Both the position numbers and the translations under genes were made by a program. Shown one piece after another: positions 19,701 to 27,983 of a stretch of DNA of 64,000 nucleotides. The notes under the pieces are model-generated. The model was not told the DNA's origin. It did not search any database and saw only the letters and a program-made list of their open reading frames with translations. Source of the stretch: Vallitalea sp. (GTDB lineage: Bacteria; Bacillota; Clostridia; Lachnospirales; Vallitaleaceae); the NCBI GenBank assembly GCA_025210235.1, contig JAOASG010000066.1, forward strand, positions 62,001-126,000. Reading direction: 5' to 3'. Position 1 is the stretch's first letter. Each line of letters starts with the position of its first letter.

Positions 19701-22700
19701 ATAAGTGTTACTGATTCAACAGGAGCTCGTGTTAGGTATAAGTATAATAAGTTATCCCTTCTAGAAGAAGAAAAGACAAAAATAAATGACGATACTTTTA
19801 ATATAAAAAAATATGAATATGATAATTTAGGTAGAAGAACGAAAGAAATTCAAATAATTGAAGGGAAAGATGTTGGGAGTAAGAGTAAAATTGAAGAAGC
19901 TGTATCAGAGTATACTTATGATAAAAATAGTAATTTGATACAAATAAAAAGTCCTTTAGGATATAAAACTGTATTTAGATACGATGCAAATAATAGGATT
20001 ATTAAGAAAGAGGAAGAAGTCGATAAACAGTGGTTAAAGGAATCATATGTAAAGGCTAGTATTTATTCACCAAGTAATAAAGTATATGAAAACAATTTAT
20101 ATACATATAAGGTAAAAATAGATACTACAGAAAAAATATCAAAGCTAAATCTAACTATTCAATACGATTCAAGAGTATTTGAAATACAAGATATTCATAA
20201 TACGGATAATAATATAATTGCAAATACTGATACGATAGGACAAATAGTATTATCAAGTACTAATACATATGATATTGGTAAAACAGATATTTTGGATATT
20301 AAACTAAAAGCTAAATCTAAGTTACAAGGAATAGGATATATAGTTTTTAAAGATAGCAGTTCATATAATGATGAATCTGGAAATAAAAAGTTATTCACGG
20401 AACTAACTGGGCAGAGATTAGATATGTTGGGTCCAGACATAAATGAAAATAGTAAAATAGAAATTAATGATTTGGCTTTAACTGCAATGCAATTAAATAA
20501 AGAAAACAACTCGCCTTACTTTCAGTACAAATATGATACTAATAATGATAAAATTATCGATACAAATGATTTAAATTATATAAGTGAATGGCTAAATAAA
20601 AATAAAGGCAAATCCTATAAACAATTAGGAATAAGCCAGATTAGAAACAAGATAATTAATAATTCATATAAAAAGGGCGTAAATAAGGTAATAAGAGAAA
20701 CAAGTTATGAATATGATAAAACAGGCAATTTGATAAAAGAAACAGATGAAGAAGGCTCAGTAGAATATGCTTATGATTTACAGAATAACTTGATAAAACA
20801 AGTAGACAAAGAAGGTAATATCTACAGCTATAAATATGATGAAGAAAAAAATATTATAAAAGAAATTAAGCCTGAAAATTATAATGAGTCAACTAAAGAT
20901 GGAAAAGGTGTAACCTATACTTATGACTATTTAGGACGAAGAGTATTAATAAGAAATGAAGAGAATCAAATTATAGAAAAAAATATTTATGATGTTAAAG
21001 GGAATATAATTCAACAAATAGATCAAAAAGGTTATAACTCAGGTGTAGATGATAATTCAAGATACAAAACAGAATATGTGTATGACATAGGTGGTAGATT
21101 AATAAGTATTACTACTCCGGAATTGAAAGAAAGAAAAAAACATAATGCGAAGTATACATATGACGCACAAAATAATATTTTAAGTGTAACTGATGCAGAA
21201 GATAATACTACTTCTTACATAAGAGATTTATGGGGAAGGGCATTATCTATAAAGGATGCAAAAGATAACATAATAACGTATACTTATGATTATGCAGGAA
21301 ACATGGTTACTAGTACGGATGCAAAACGTAATACAACTACATATTCATATAATAGTTTGAATAAATTAGAAAGTATAGTAGATCCGCAAAATGGAGAAAT
21401 AAACTATAAGTATGATTTGCAGGGAAGAGTCATAGAAAAAAAAGATAGAAAAGGACAGGTTATAACTTACCAATACAATAGAGATAATAATCTTACTCAA
21501 AGAAGTATTAATGAGGAAAATCAAGATCAATATTATTTATATAATCAGTTAGGAAGACTACAAGCAACAATAAGTAATAATGGTATAGAACGATATACTT
21601 ATAATAAAAACGGCTTAATAACTAATAAAATATTTAATAATAATACTATGTTAAGCTATAGTTACAATAAAAATAACCAAATACACACATTAACGGATTC
21701 TGAAGGATATTGTATTACTTATAATTATGACACTCAATCAAGATTAAACCAAATACAAAGTAAAAGTGATATTTTAGCAAATTATAATTATATAGATAAT
21801 CAAGTTAGTAATGTTACGTATAATAATGGGGTTAATATTAATTATAATTATGATAAAGATAATAAAGTAATAAGTGTAATACATAAAAATAGTGTTAATG
21901 AGACTATAAATAATTATAAATATACATATGATTTAATTGGTAATATAACCCAAAAAAATGAAAATGGGCAAGTTACAAATTATCAATATGATCAGATTAA
22001 TCAACTAACAAAGATAATTTATCCAAATAATATTGAGGAAAGCTTAGTATATGATATTAATGGAAACAGACAAAAAAGGGTATTAAAACAACCTATAAAA
22101 AATGAACAATCATCGCGATTAGCTAATGAGATAATAACAGAATACGATTATAATAATTTAAACCAATTAACAAAAACTAATGAAAATGGTATAATAACAT
22201 CATATATATATGATAATAATGGTAATGTAACCAGAGAAAATAATAATAAAAAAGGAACAACTTATTATGAATATGATGGTTATAATAGACTAACAAATAT
22301 AACTAATCCAGATGGAAGCTATCAAAGAAACTATTATACGATAGGTAACTTAAGAACAGCAATAGAACAAAACGGTATATATACAGGGTTTACCTATCAA
22401 AATGGACAAGTAATAAGCGAACATACCTCTCAGGGGGATTTGAAACGAACAAATATTATAGGATATAATCAAATAGCTACAAAAGATAATACAAATAAGA
22501 TATATTACTATCTTCACAATGCACATAAAGATATAACAAATATTATAAATGCAAATGGTGATATACAAAATGCCTATACATATGATGCATTTGGTAATAT
22601 TACAGAAAAAGAGGAGTTAATACCTAACAGATATAAATATGCAGGAGAACAATATGACAATGTTACAGGTCAATATTATTTAAGAGCTAGGTATTATAAT

Positions 22701-23594
22701 CCTGTGGTGGGAAGATTTTTACAGGAGGATAGTTTTAGGGGCGATGGCTTGAACTTATATGCCTATGTAGCTAATAATCCAGTTAACTATATAGACCCAA
22801 CAGGACATGAAAAAGTAAAAAATACTATATTAAATCTATCCCCAAAAGACCTAGCCTTCTTATCAAATATGACTTCATTAAACGGAATAGACGAAGAACA
22901 TGGTATCGAGCATTATATGAAAGTACTTAGTACCTTAAAGGATTCAGAAGGTAAGCCAATGAATGAAGTTATAAGAGAAATAGAAAAATTAGGCTATCCT
23001 AAAGAAGGTGCAGGTTTAGTTGAATTATCTTATAGAGTTAGTCAACATGGGGTGTCTTTAGCCCAATTAGACCGACAAGAAAAAATAAAGCAGCAACAAA
23101 CGGCAAATGTAATTATTGCAGTGTATGGTGGTATTATTGCAGATGGGCTTATAAATGGAAAGGTAATGTCACCATTATATTCAGAAACAAGTGCTGTAGA
23201 CCAACTGGAGAAGAATGGTTATTTACCACCTAACTTTAAACTTAGTAATAGCACAATACAGAATGTTACTAATAATGGAATGACTAGAGTTGGAAGATGG
23301 ATGAGTACTGACGAATATAATAAGATGGTTAAAACAGGTATGGTACAAGAAGGTGGAGGTGGGCAAACATATGCTGCATTTAAAAAAGAAGGTTTTATGA
23401 AACAGGCAGCTAATGATGCCGTATATGTTGAGTTTGATGTACCTACTTCATCATTTAAAATTACTAACCCAGATTTAGGTTGGGTAAGGTTTAAATCCCC
23501 ATTATCGGTAGAAGGAAAACTAGCTATAAGAAAAGGTCTTCCAGTTCCACAATTGCCAAAAGCTGAAAATATTACACTTATTGGAGGTAAATAA
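16770..23594 (+). CDS. Large secreted RHS/YD-repeat polymorphic toxin with embedded cohesin- and dockerin-like modules
   Basis: A 2274-residue protein, RBS TGAGGT, with a Sec signal peptide (cleavage near AFA-FG at 36). A DUF6531-like entry domain lies near 280-355 (DPVNIVTGNFYSDDID), then dozens of YD repeats (Y.YD..G..) to about 1080. At about 1092-1215 is a cohesin-like beta domain, and at 1220-1275 two EF-hand-type loops (DINENSKIEIND, DTNNDKIIDTND) as in type I dockerins; YD repeats then resume. The RHS core ends at about 2013 (YYNPVVGRFLQEDSF, YIDPTGH). The last ~260 residues are a variable tip with GRWMSTDEYNKMVKTGMVQE and VYVEFDVPTSSF, resembling from memory the TreTu-type ADP-ribosyltransferase tips of RHS toxins. 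Overall it is WapA-like: a Sec-exported RHS shell carrying a toxin. The candidate immunity gene starts at the very next base. Confidence 0.85.
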   Translation: MKKGKRCLINKYFQKAFFILLFFSVLLTINNKAFAFGNIKYEVEEKNIEKITTQKNEIYDAIPIKEDNKEGIAKLLDAKIIKDEIITSTKDVTDMTINFGTSKPTDVYPYYRKVDGNLFVGILKLEDTETITKEGNQDLFNQKIIKENKINVSTREFDNKGKLLSTSYSWGHTNNHSSYYGKDEHGNKILYAKNGAQKLKSIRKNNADGSYTIEDTWQGNYIAVIETKNQVNGKYKINIGHYKGKIKSEEHKYTFKAMYFASLISNYMKQANLGKATNSELPNDPVNIVTGNFYSDDIDLEILDAGMTIKAKRYYNSQDERTGILGKAWRFYYESFIEQIEGTDNVKVTYPSGRAGVFTYNNDKNIYQPLQGFYDTLQKKDDGSYLLTLQNNTKYMYNTSKKLCKIINKQGNEINLVYDEQSRLSKVNGTLGKYINLTYEQNNIKTITDSVGRRITYFYNNNLLEKVMDKDGAYTKYIYENNKIKSITDKNGKVFITNYYDKFGRVIRQIDGNGEETNYNYNIETKENYYHNLKTGEKIIYQYNKNYYITKKIFSDSTFEEYNYDSKGNKVLIRNRNGYITKFEYNDRNNIIKTISPEPFNYETKISYDENNNITKIIKPNGAVENYLYDSNGNLIRVEKQIDKTDVAITTYTYDDKGRKLTETNSLGNKTIFQYNNSNPLPIKIIDAEGVVTSYTYDNANRIRSITRGNGTITYEYDYRNKITKIIDQNGNVTRMKYDNMGNLIKKILPNEYNTSTDDGLGTVYEYNDMDKRIKTTDPLGNISAYKYDYAGNLSKIINPNTYDAILDDGEGFSLLYDTNDRLINTVNPSGAKSKIKYDPLGNVIKSITSNNYNGANDDGEGVSYNYDALNRVTVLKDKDGNIINTKEYDEVGNILKSIDEKGYETLYKYNMLGWLIEKREPLKKENSITYYRLTKYQYDKLGRKIKEYKSKDYVTKNEDANNYNIIIYTYNKNNQVISVTDSTGARVRYKYNKLSLLEEEKTKINDDTFNIKKYEYDNLGRRTKEIQIIEGKDVGSKSKIEEAVSEYTYDKNSNLIQIKSPLGYKTVFRYDANNRIIKKEEEVDKQWLKESYVKASIYSPSNKVYENNLYTYKVKIDTTEKISKLNLTIQYDSRVFEIQDIHNTDNNIIANTDTIGQIVLSSTNTYDIGKTDILDIKLKAKSKLQGIGYIVFKDSSSYNDESGNKKLFTELTGQRLDMLGPDINENSKIEINDLALTAMQLNKENNSPYFQYKYDTNNDKIIDTNDLNYISEWLNKNKGKSYKQLGISQIRNKIINNSYKKGVNKVIRETSYEYDKTGNLIKETDEEGSVEYAYDLQNNLIKQVDKEGNIYSYKYDEEKNIIKEIKPENYNESTKDGKGVTYTYDYLGRRVLIRNEENQIIEKNIYDVKGNIIQQIDQKGYNSGVDDNSRYKTEYVYDIGGRLISITTPELKERKKHNAKYTYDAQNNILSVTDAEDNTTSYIRDLWGRALSIKDAKDNIITYTYDYAGNMVTSTDAKRNTTTYSYNSLNKLESIVDPQNGEINYKYDLQGRVIEKKDRKGQVITYQYNRDNNLTQRSINEENQDQYYLYNQLGRLQATISNNGIERYTYNKNGLITNKIFNNNTMLSYSYNKNNQIHTLTDSEGYCITYNYDTQSRLNQIQSKSDILANYNYIDNQVSNVTYNNGVNINYNYDKDNKVISVIHKNSVNETINNYKYTYDLIGNITQKNENGQVTNYQYDQINQLTKIIYPNNIEESLVYDINGNRQKRVLKQPIKNEQSSRLANEIITEYDYNNLNQLTKTNENGIITSYIYDNNGNVTRENNNKKGTTYYEYDGYNRLTNITNPDGSYQRNYYTIGNLRTAIEQNGIYTGFTYQNGQVISEHTSQGDLKRTNIIGYNQIATKDNTNKIYYYLHNAHKDITNIINANGDIQNAYTYDAFGNITEKEELIPNRYKYAGEQYDNVTGQYYLRARYYNPVVGRFLQEDSFRGDGLNLYAYVANNPVNYIDPTGHEKVKNTILNLSPKDLAFLSNMTSLNGIDEEHGIEHYMKVLSTLKDSEGKPMNEVIREIEKLGYPKEGAGLVELSYRVSQHGVSLAQLDRQEKIKQQQTANVIIAVYGGIIADGLINGKVMSPLYSETSAVDQLEKNGYLPPNFKLSNSTIQNVTNNGMTRVGRWMSTDEYNKMVKTGMVQEGGGGQTYAAFKKEGFMKQAANDAVYVEFDVPTSSFKITNPDLGWVRFKSPLSVEGKLAIRKGLPVPQLPKAENITLIGGK

Positions 23595-23900
23595 ATGAAT
23601 GAACAATTCTTAAATTGGGCTAAAGAAAATGAGGATAATATATTAAAACAAGGTATTTCTTCAGAAATTCCTGATTTTAAAAAGTCCATAAAAGAAAAGA
23701 AACTAATAAATCCTTGTCAAACAGTATATTATAATTCTGATAATAAAATTGGTTCAGTTAGTGTATGGAAATCAGGATGTATGGATATAGAAATAATTGA
23801 TTGTGATACTGAAGAGGTAGAATACTGTAAGCATTTCAATGATGAAAATAGTATTGACTTTAATAGTAGATTAAAAGAATTTTTTAATAAAATGGACTAA
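23595..23900 (+). CDS. Candidate immunity protein for the RHS toxin
   Basis: A 101-residue, cytoplasmic, mostly acidic protein whose ATG directly follows the stop codon of the RHS gene; RBS GGAGG lies inside the toxin gene's end. In polymorphic toxin loci the gene directly after the toxin tip is nearly always its immunity gene. The sequence (FLNWAKENEDNILKQGIS, then GSVSVWKSGCMDIEIID) recalls, from memory, small TriTu-type immunity proteins, which fits the TreTu-like reading of the tip. No signal peptide or membrane segment. Not confirmed by search. Confidence 0.72.
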   Translation: MNEQFLNWAKENEDNILKQGISSEIPDFKKSIKEKKLINPCQTVYYNSDNKIGSVSVWKSGCMDIEIIDCDTEEVEYCKHFNDENSIDFNSRLKEFFNKMD

Positions 23901-24009
23901 TAATATCTTGTAATATCTATATAACTATAATTATATAAAAGTTGCTTATAACAGCGAATGCTGTATGTGTAGGTAGTACTGTGCATATGCTCCTAAGTAT
24001 GGAAATACT

Positions 24010-24043
24010 TGGGAAATATGGCGACCTTTTTATTTCCCAATAA
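24010..24043. other. Hairpin in the decayed region after the immunity gene
   Basis: TTGGGAAATA and TATTTCCCAA form a ten-base inverted repeat about 110 bases after the immunity stop. The surrounding bases 23901-24235 hold no intact gene; short scraps of RHS-like sequence may begin near 24225. Confidence 0.5.
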
Positions 24044-24235
24044 ATGTAGTAATAGCCAACAAGAAAATCATCTAGGGTAAGAAGCTTCGAAGTGTTTTAA
24101 GATATTTGGCGGGGAAAAGATTTTCAGGGTCCTTCTAATGGGTCAATAAAAAAACAAGACAGAACAAGACTAGATAGAATATCTATACCCCAAATCTTCT
24201 AAAATTAAGATATTACGTTGATTGAACAACTTTTA

Positions 24236-24627
24236 TCATAGGGATTATTTCATGTCAATGAGATTTATGTTATGGATAGTTACAGGGGCGACGGGCTTAA
24301 CCTTTATGCATACGTATCAAAATAATCCTATAAACTATATAGACCCAAGTGGACACTGTAAAGATTATGATGCCGATTTATATACCAGACTATACAAATG
24401 GTTCTAATTAGATTTTAATGATGATGGTTGGAAGATTAATAAAGATTTTATCCGAACAAATCACAAGTTAGAATTTGATTAGATAAATGAAATTAGTCAA
24501 TTTGGTTCTACTGCCGAGGAGGATAAAGGGATAGAATATAAAATAGGTGGCACCAATTACAGAAATTATAGTATACAAAACTATATACTAGTAAATATTA
24601 ATATTATTGAAATAATCTTACATAATT
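24236..24627 (+). pseudogene. Degenerate RHS core and C-terminal tip fragment
   Basis: With frameshifts allowed, the stretch reads DSYRGDGLNLYAYVS, then NNPINYIDPSGHCKDYDAD, matching the end of the intact RHS core (DSFRGDGLNLYAYVANNPVN). One extra A in the run at 24318-24322 breaks the frame. After YIDPSGH the sequence departs from the intact toxin tip (LDFNDDGWKINKDFIRTNHK, then a stop and INEISQFGSTAEEDKGIEYK), so it is a different, decayed tip. It is best explained as an older tip displaced by recombination, a known feature of RHS loci. Confidence 0.75.
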
Positions 24628-24680
24628 AAGAATGTTTCTTTAAGTTTCTCAGATACAATGATTTGAAAGGAAGTCTTTTT

Positions 24681-24883
24681 ATGGAAGATATTATAAAAGG
24701 TCTGATATTAGGCTTACCATTTTTAATTTATGGTATATGGGATATTAGAAAAGAAGCAAATAAATATTTTAAAAATAGTTTATATAAATATGTAGATAAA
24801 TTAATTTTTTTTTAATAAGTACAATATTTTCATGGATTGCTGTGATTATAGGACTTTTTCTTATTATATTAGGTTTATTGTAA
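24681..24883 (+). pseudogene. Small two-helix membrane protein gene split at a nine-T run
   Basis: ATG 24681 has a good RBS (GAAAGGAAG). The first frame gives 44 residues (MEDIIKGLILGLPFLIYGIW..) and stops at 24813-24815, immediately after nine T residues (24805-24813). Shifting back one base there continues for 23 more residues (LISTIFSWIAVIIGLFLIIL) to TAA at 24881, giving a plausible 67-residue two-helix protein. Options are a disabling slip, slippage-dependent expression or a sequence error. Its place after RHS remnants suggests a leftover immunity or accessory gene. Confidence 0.5.
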
Positions 24884-25071
24884 TCAATTTAAATCATAGC
24901 TAGGTCTTCTATTAACTAGTTATAAAGCATTATTTTATAATGATGATTTAGAAAACATAAAGTAACAAATTTATTTTTAATTAAGAGGAATAACATTAGA
25001 TGGAGATAATTTTGAGTATATTATTAAACTTAACTTAATGGAAGTATATTAGATATTTACTTATTTTTACT

Positions 25072-25123
25072 AAAGACCGCTGAAAAACTAACTAATGACT
25101 TTAAATTAATTGAGGGGCTTTCA
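25072..25123. terminator. Hairpin separating the toxin remnants from the minus-strand gene
   Basis: AAGACCGCTGAAA and TTTCAGTGGTCTC form a long imperfect hairpin with a 26-base loop, between plus-strand remnants and the minus-strand gene ending at 25164. The stretch 24884-25070 has no convincing gene. Confidence 0.45.
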
Positions 25124-25163
25124 GTGGTCTCATTGTAAAATTATCTTATTTTATTTTGAAGTG

Positions 25164-26039
25164 CTATCTAATTATCAACCTAAAATAGCTTTTATCTAAT
25201 TCATATTCTTTAATAATCTTACCCATTTTTTCATTGCCTCGTTCATCAATAATGTATTTTATAATAACTAAATAAAGTTGATCACATTCATTACAGTAAT
25301 TAAAGTTACCTACAACAAATTCATTACTAGAATCTCTTAGTTCTTGATTTACATTTATTATCTCTCGTAATCTATCAACTCTATCCTCTTTTCCCATACT
25401 TTCATCTATTTTTTCAAGTATATATTTAGAATAGTTATCACCTAGATCAAAAATAAATACTTGTTTTTCGTTCATATAGTGATTACATTTCTCACAATAT
25501 TTAAAAGGTGGTTTTTTCTTTTTATATGTAAAAGTCACACTTATACCTAATGCTAATACATTAAAAATTTCTAGAATTAAATTATATAGAGGATTTATTT
25601 CAGTAGCAAATCCATTTCCGCCTATCATACCATACATTTCCCCACCAGAACTTAATCTAAAATAATAATCAAAAAAATTAATATAATTTCCTGTTGTTTT
25701 ATCATAAAGCTCACTAATATGAATACCATCACCTATATAATTTATGGTCATTGAATAATCAACATAGGTATTATAATAAATATAATACTGCATCCCAAAA
25801 TAAGAAAGTATTATAAAGAATAATGTAGTAAAATAATATATCTTAGTTATTGGAATTTCTTTTTTAAGTAACAAATTGTAAAAGAACTTACTAATTATAC
25901 TTCCATATAGATAACTTCCAATAGGAAATACGAATAAATAAAAGCTAAATACATCAAACCCTAAATTCATTTTTATTTGAGCTAGAATTACAGCTATTAC
26001 TGCATTTAGTAATGCTAAGAAAATGACTATTATTGGCAC
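25164..26039 (-). CDS. Membrane protein with C-terminal zinc-ribbon-like cysteines, unknown function
   Basis: Starts at GTG 26039 with AGGAGG upstream on the minus strand. The 291-residue protein has about four hydrophobic segments (roughly 1-20, 28-50, 65-85 and 160-180) and an outer loop between the last two. The cytoplasmic tail has two Cys pairs, YCEKCNHYMNEKQ near 195 and NYCNECDQLY near 255, which could bind one zinc ion. I do not recognise the family. It points away from ddl and sits at the edge of the toxin locus, so it may be a cargo gene of that locus. The 340 bases to ddl (26040-26378) are AT-rich, without other features I can support. Confidence 0.65.
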   Translation of the reverse strand: MPIIVIFLALLNAVIAVILAQIKMNLGFDVFSFYLFVFPIGSYLYGSIISKFFYNLLLKKEIPITKIYYFTTLFFIILSYFGMQYYIYYNTYVDYSMTINYIGDGIHISELYDKTTGNYINFFDYYFRLSSGGEMYGMIGGNGFATEINPLYNLILEIFNVLALGISVTFTYKKKKPPFKYCEKCNHYMNEKQVFIFDLGDNYSKYILEKIDESMGKEDRVDRLREIINVNQELRDSSNEFVVGNFNYCNECDQLYLVIIKYIIDERGNEKMGKIIKEYELDKSYFRLIIR

Positions 26040-26378
26040 AGCATATCCTCCTATGTATAAAATTAATTAATATTCATTTAACTAAATAATTATTGAATGG
26101 TAATAAAAAACTTATAATCATTTAGAGAATATAAATATTTTACGCTTATATTATCAGATTATAGAATATTAATCAATTACACAACTCTTATTTATATGTT
26201 GGAAAATATTATTAAATAAAGTTTTTGTTATATTAGTATTGAATAAATATTTAATAAGTTATAAAATATAACAGGTAAGTATATAAGCATATTTAAAGGT
26301 GAATTTTAATATATTTAATAATACAAGTTTTATTTATTAAATTTTTTATAGAATTGAACTAAAAGGGGAGGAAACGTT

Positions 26379-27434
26379 ATGAATAAAAAAAATATTATTG
26401 TTTTATTTGGGGGACAATCTTCTGAGCATGAAATATCTTGCATATCAGCTAAAACTATAATGGAAAATATTGATTTAGATAAATATAATATATATCCAGT
26501 TGGTATAACAAAAGAAGGAAATTGGAGATTGTATGAAGGGGTTATAAAGGATATCGCTGATGATAAATGGGTTAAAGATTCTGTTAACGCAATTATTAGC
26601 CCAGATGCTACGGATAAATCATTATTAGTATTTAAAGATAAAAATGTAGAGAAAATTAATATTGATATAGTATTTCCAGCACTTCATGGCTTATATGGAG
26701 AAGATGGAAGTGTACAAGGACTTCTTGAACTTGCAGGAATACCTTATGTAGGATGTGGGATTTTAGCTTCTAGTGTGTCAATGGATAAATTATTTACCAA
26801 AATTATTGTAGATACGTTAGGAATTAGACAAGCAAGATATAAAGCTGTGCATAAGAAGGACATGGATGAAATAAAAATAGTAGTAGATAAAATAGAGAAA
26901 GAATTTGACTATCCTATTTTTATTAAACCATCTAATGCGGGTTCTTCAAAAGGTATAACAAAAGCACATAATAGAGGGGAATTATTTGACGGACTTGAAC
27001 TTGGTATCAAGCATGATTCAAAACTATTAATAGAAGAAACTATAGTAGGTAGAGAGTTAGAATGTGCTGTTCTTGGTAATTATCATCCTAAGACAACAAA
27101 TATTGGGGAGATTATATCAGCAGGTGAATTTTATGATTATGATGCAAAATATAATGATGAAGGTTCAAAAACTATTATAAATCCAGAATTACCAAAAGAC
27201 ATTGTTAAACAAATAAAAAATAATGCAGAAGACATATTTAAAGCAGTTGACGGAAGAGGATTAGCTCGAGCGGATTTCTTTTTAGAAGAAAAAACAGGTG
27301 AAGTAGTATTTAACGAGATTAATACACTTCCAGGTTTTACAGGTATTAGTATGTATCCAATGTTATGGGAAGACAAAGGAATGCCAATTAAGCAATTAAT
27401 TGATAAATTAATAAACTTTGCATTAAATAAATGA
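26379..27434 (+). CDS. ddl: D-alanine--D-alanine ligase
   Basis: A 351-residue cytoplasmic ATP-grasp enzyme with RBS GGGGAGG. N-terminal motif VLFGGQSSEHEISCISA is diagnostic; later YPIFIKPSNAGSSKGI (ATP-binding Lys and loop) and VVFNEINTLPGFT (metal-binding Glu/Asn) complete the active site. It joins two D-alanines to make the dipeptide of the peptidoglycan stem. The conserved set indicates an active D-Ala-D-Ala ligase. It is followed at 32 bases by a DUF1934 gene. Confidence 0.96.
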   Translation: MNKKNIIVLFGGQSSEHEISCISAKTIMENIDLDKYNIYPVGITKEGNWRLYEGVIKDIADDKWVKDSVNAIISPDATDKSLLVFKDKNVEKINIDIVFPALHGLYGEDGSVQGLLELAGIPYVGCGILASSVSMDKLFTKIIVDTLGIRQARYKAVHKKDMDEIKIVVDKIEKEFDYPIFIKPSNAGSSKGITKAHNRGELFDGLELGIKHDSKLLIEETIVGRELECAVLGNYHPKTTNIGEIISAGEFYDYDAKYNDEGSKTIINPELPKDIVKQIKNNAEDIFKAVDGRGLARADFFLEEKTGEVVFNEINTLPGFTGISMYPMLWEDKGMPIKQLIDKLINFALNK

Positions 27435-27466
27435 GATAAACTCTATTCTAATGAGGTGAATTAAAT

Positions 27467-27955
27467 TTGACAAAAGATGTGATTATTACGATTAAAGGTA
27501 TTCAAACAGATATGTTTGAATCGGAAGAGATAGAAGTAGTAACAACAGGAAAATATGTTGAAAAAAATAATAAAATATATATAACATATATAGATTCAAA
27601 TATTGATAAGGATAAAGATACAAAGACGACTATAAAACTTGAAGAAAATCAAATATCTATACTTAGATTTGGGGGAGTAAACTCACATATGGTTTTTGAG
27701 AAAGAAAAGACACATATTACTCATTATCAAACACCTTATGGAGTTTTTGAAATAAATACCTTTACTAAGGAAATTAATGTAGATAAACAAGAAAATTCTA
27801 TGGATATAAATGTTAATTATAATCTTAGTATTAACCATATGTCTATGGGAACTAATACTTTTACAATAAAAGTTACAAATGCAAATTCAGATAAAATTAT
27901 CTTGGTAGATAATCAGAAGATAGATGTTGATATAGAAAATGAAGAGTTAAGTTAA
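27467..27955 (+). CDS. DUF1934 beta-barrel protein (YwiB-like)
   Basis: A 162-residue protein with a TTG start at 27467, chosen because GAGGTGAAT lies six bases upstream and no ATG gives a full domain. It has no signal peptide and is predicted all-beta, with the DUF1934 features VIITIKGIQ, GVNSHMVFEKEKTHITHYQT and PYGVFEINTFTKEI. The family is small, lipocalin-like in shape and of unknown function. It probably belongs to one unit with ddl and galU. Confidence 0.8.
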   Translation: MTKDVIITIKGIQTDMFESEEIEVVTTGKYVEKNNKIYITYIDSNIDKDKDTKTTIKLEENQISILRFGGVNSHMVFEKEKTHITHYQTPYGVFEINTFTKEINVDKQENSMDINVNYNLSINHMSMGTNTFTIKVTNANSDKIILVDNQKIDVDIENEELS

Positions 27956-27983
27956 ATAGTTGATTTTTAAGGAGGAAGGGTTA

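Noticed and set aside
23219..23689. A 156-codon minus-strand open frame across the RHS end and immunity gene
   Set aside because: It lies wholly antisense to two well-supported genes, has no ribosome site and no recognisable motif; it is a by-product of codon bias.
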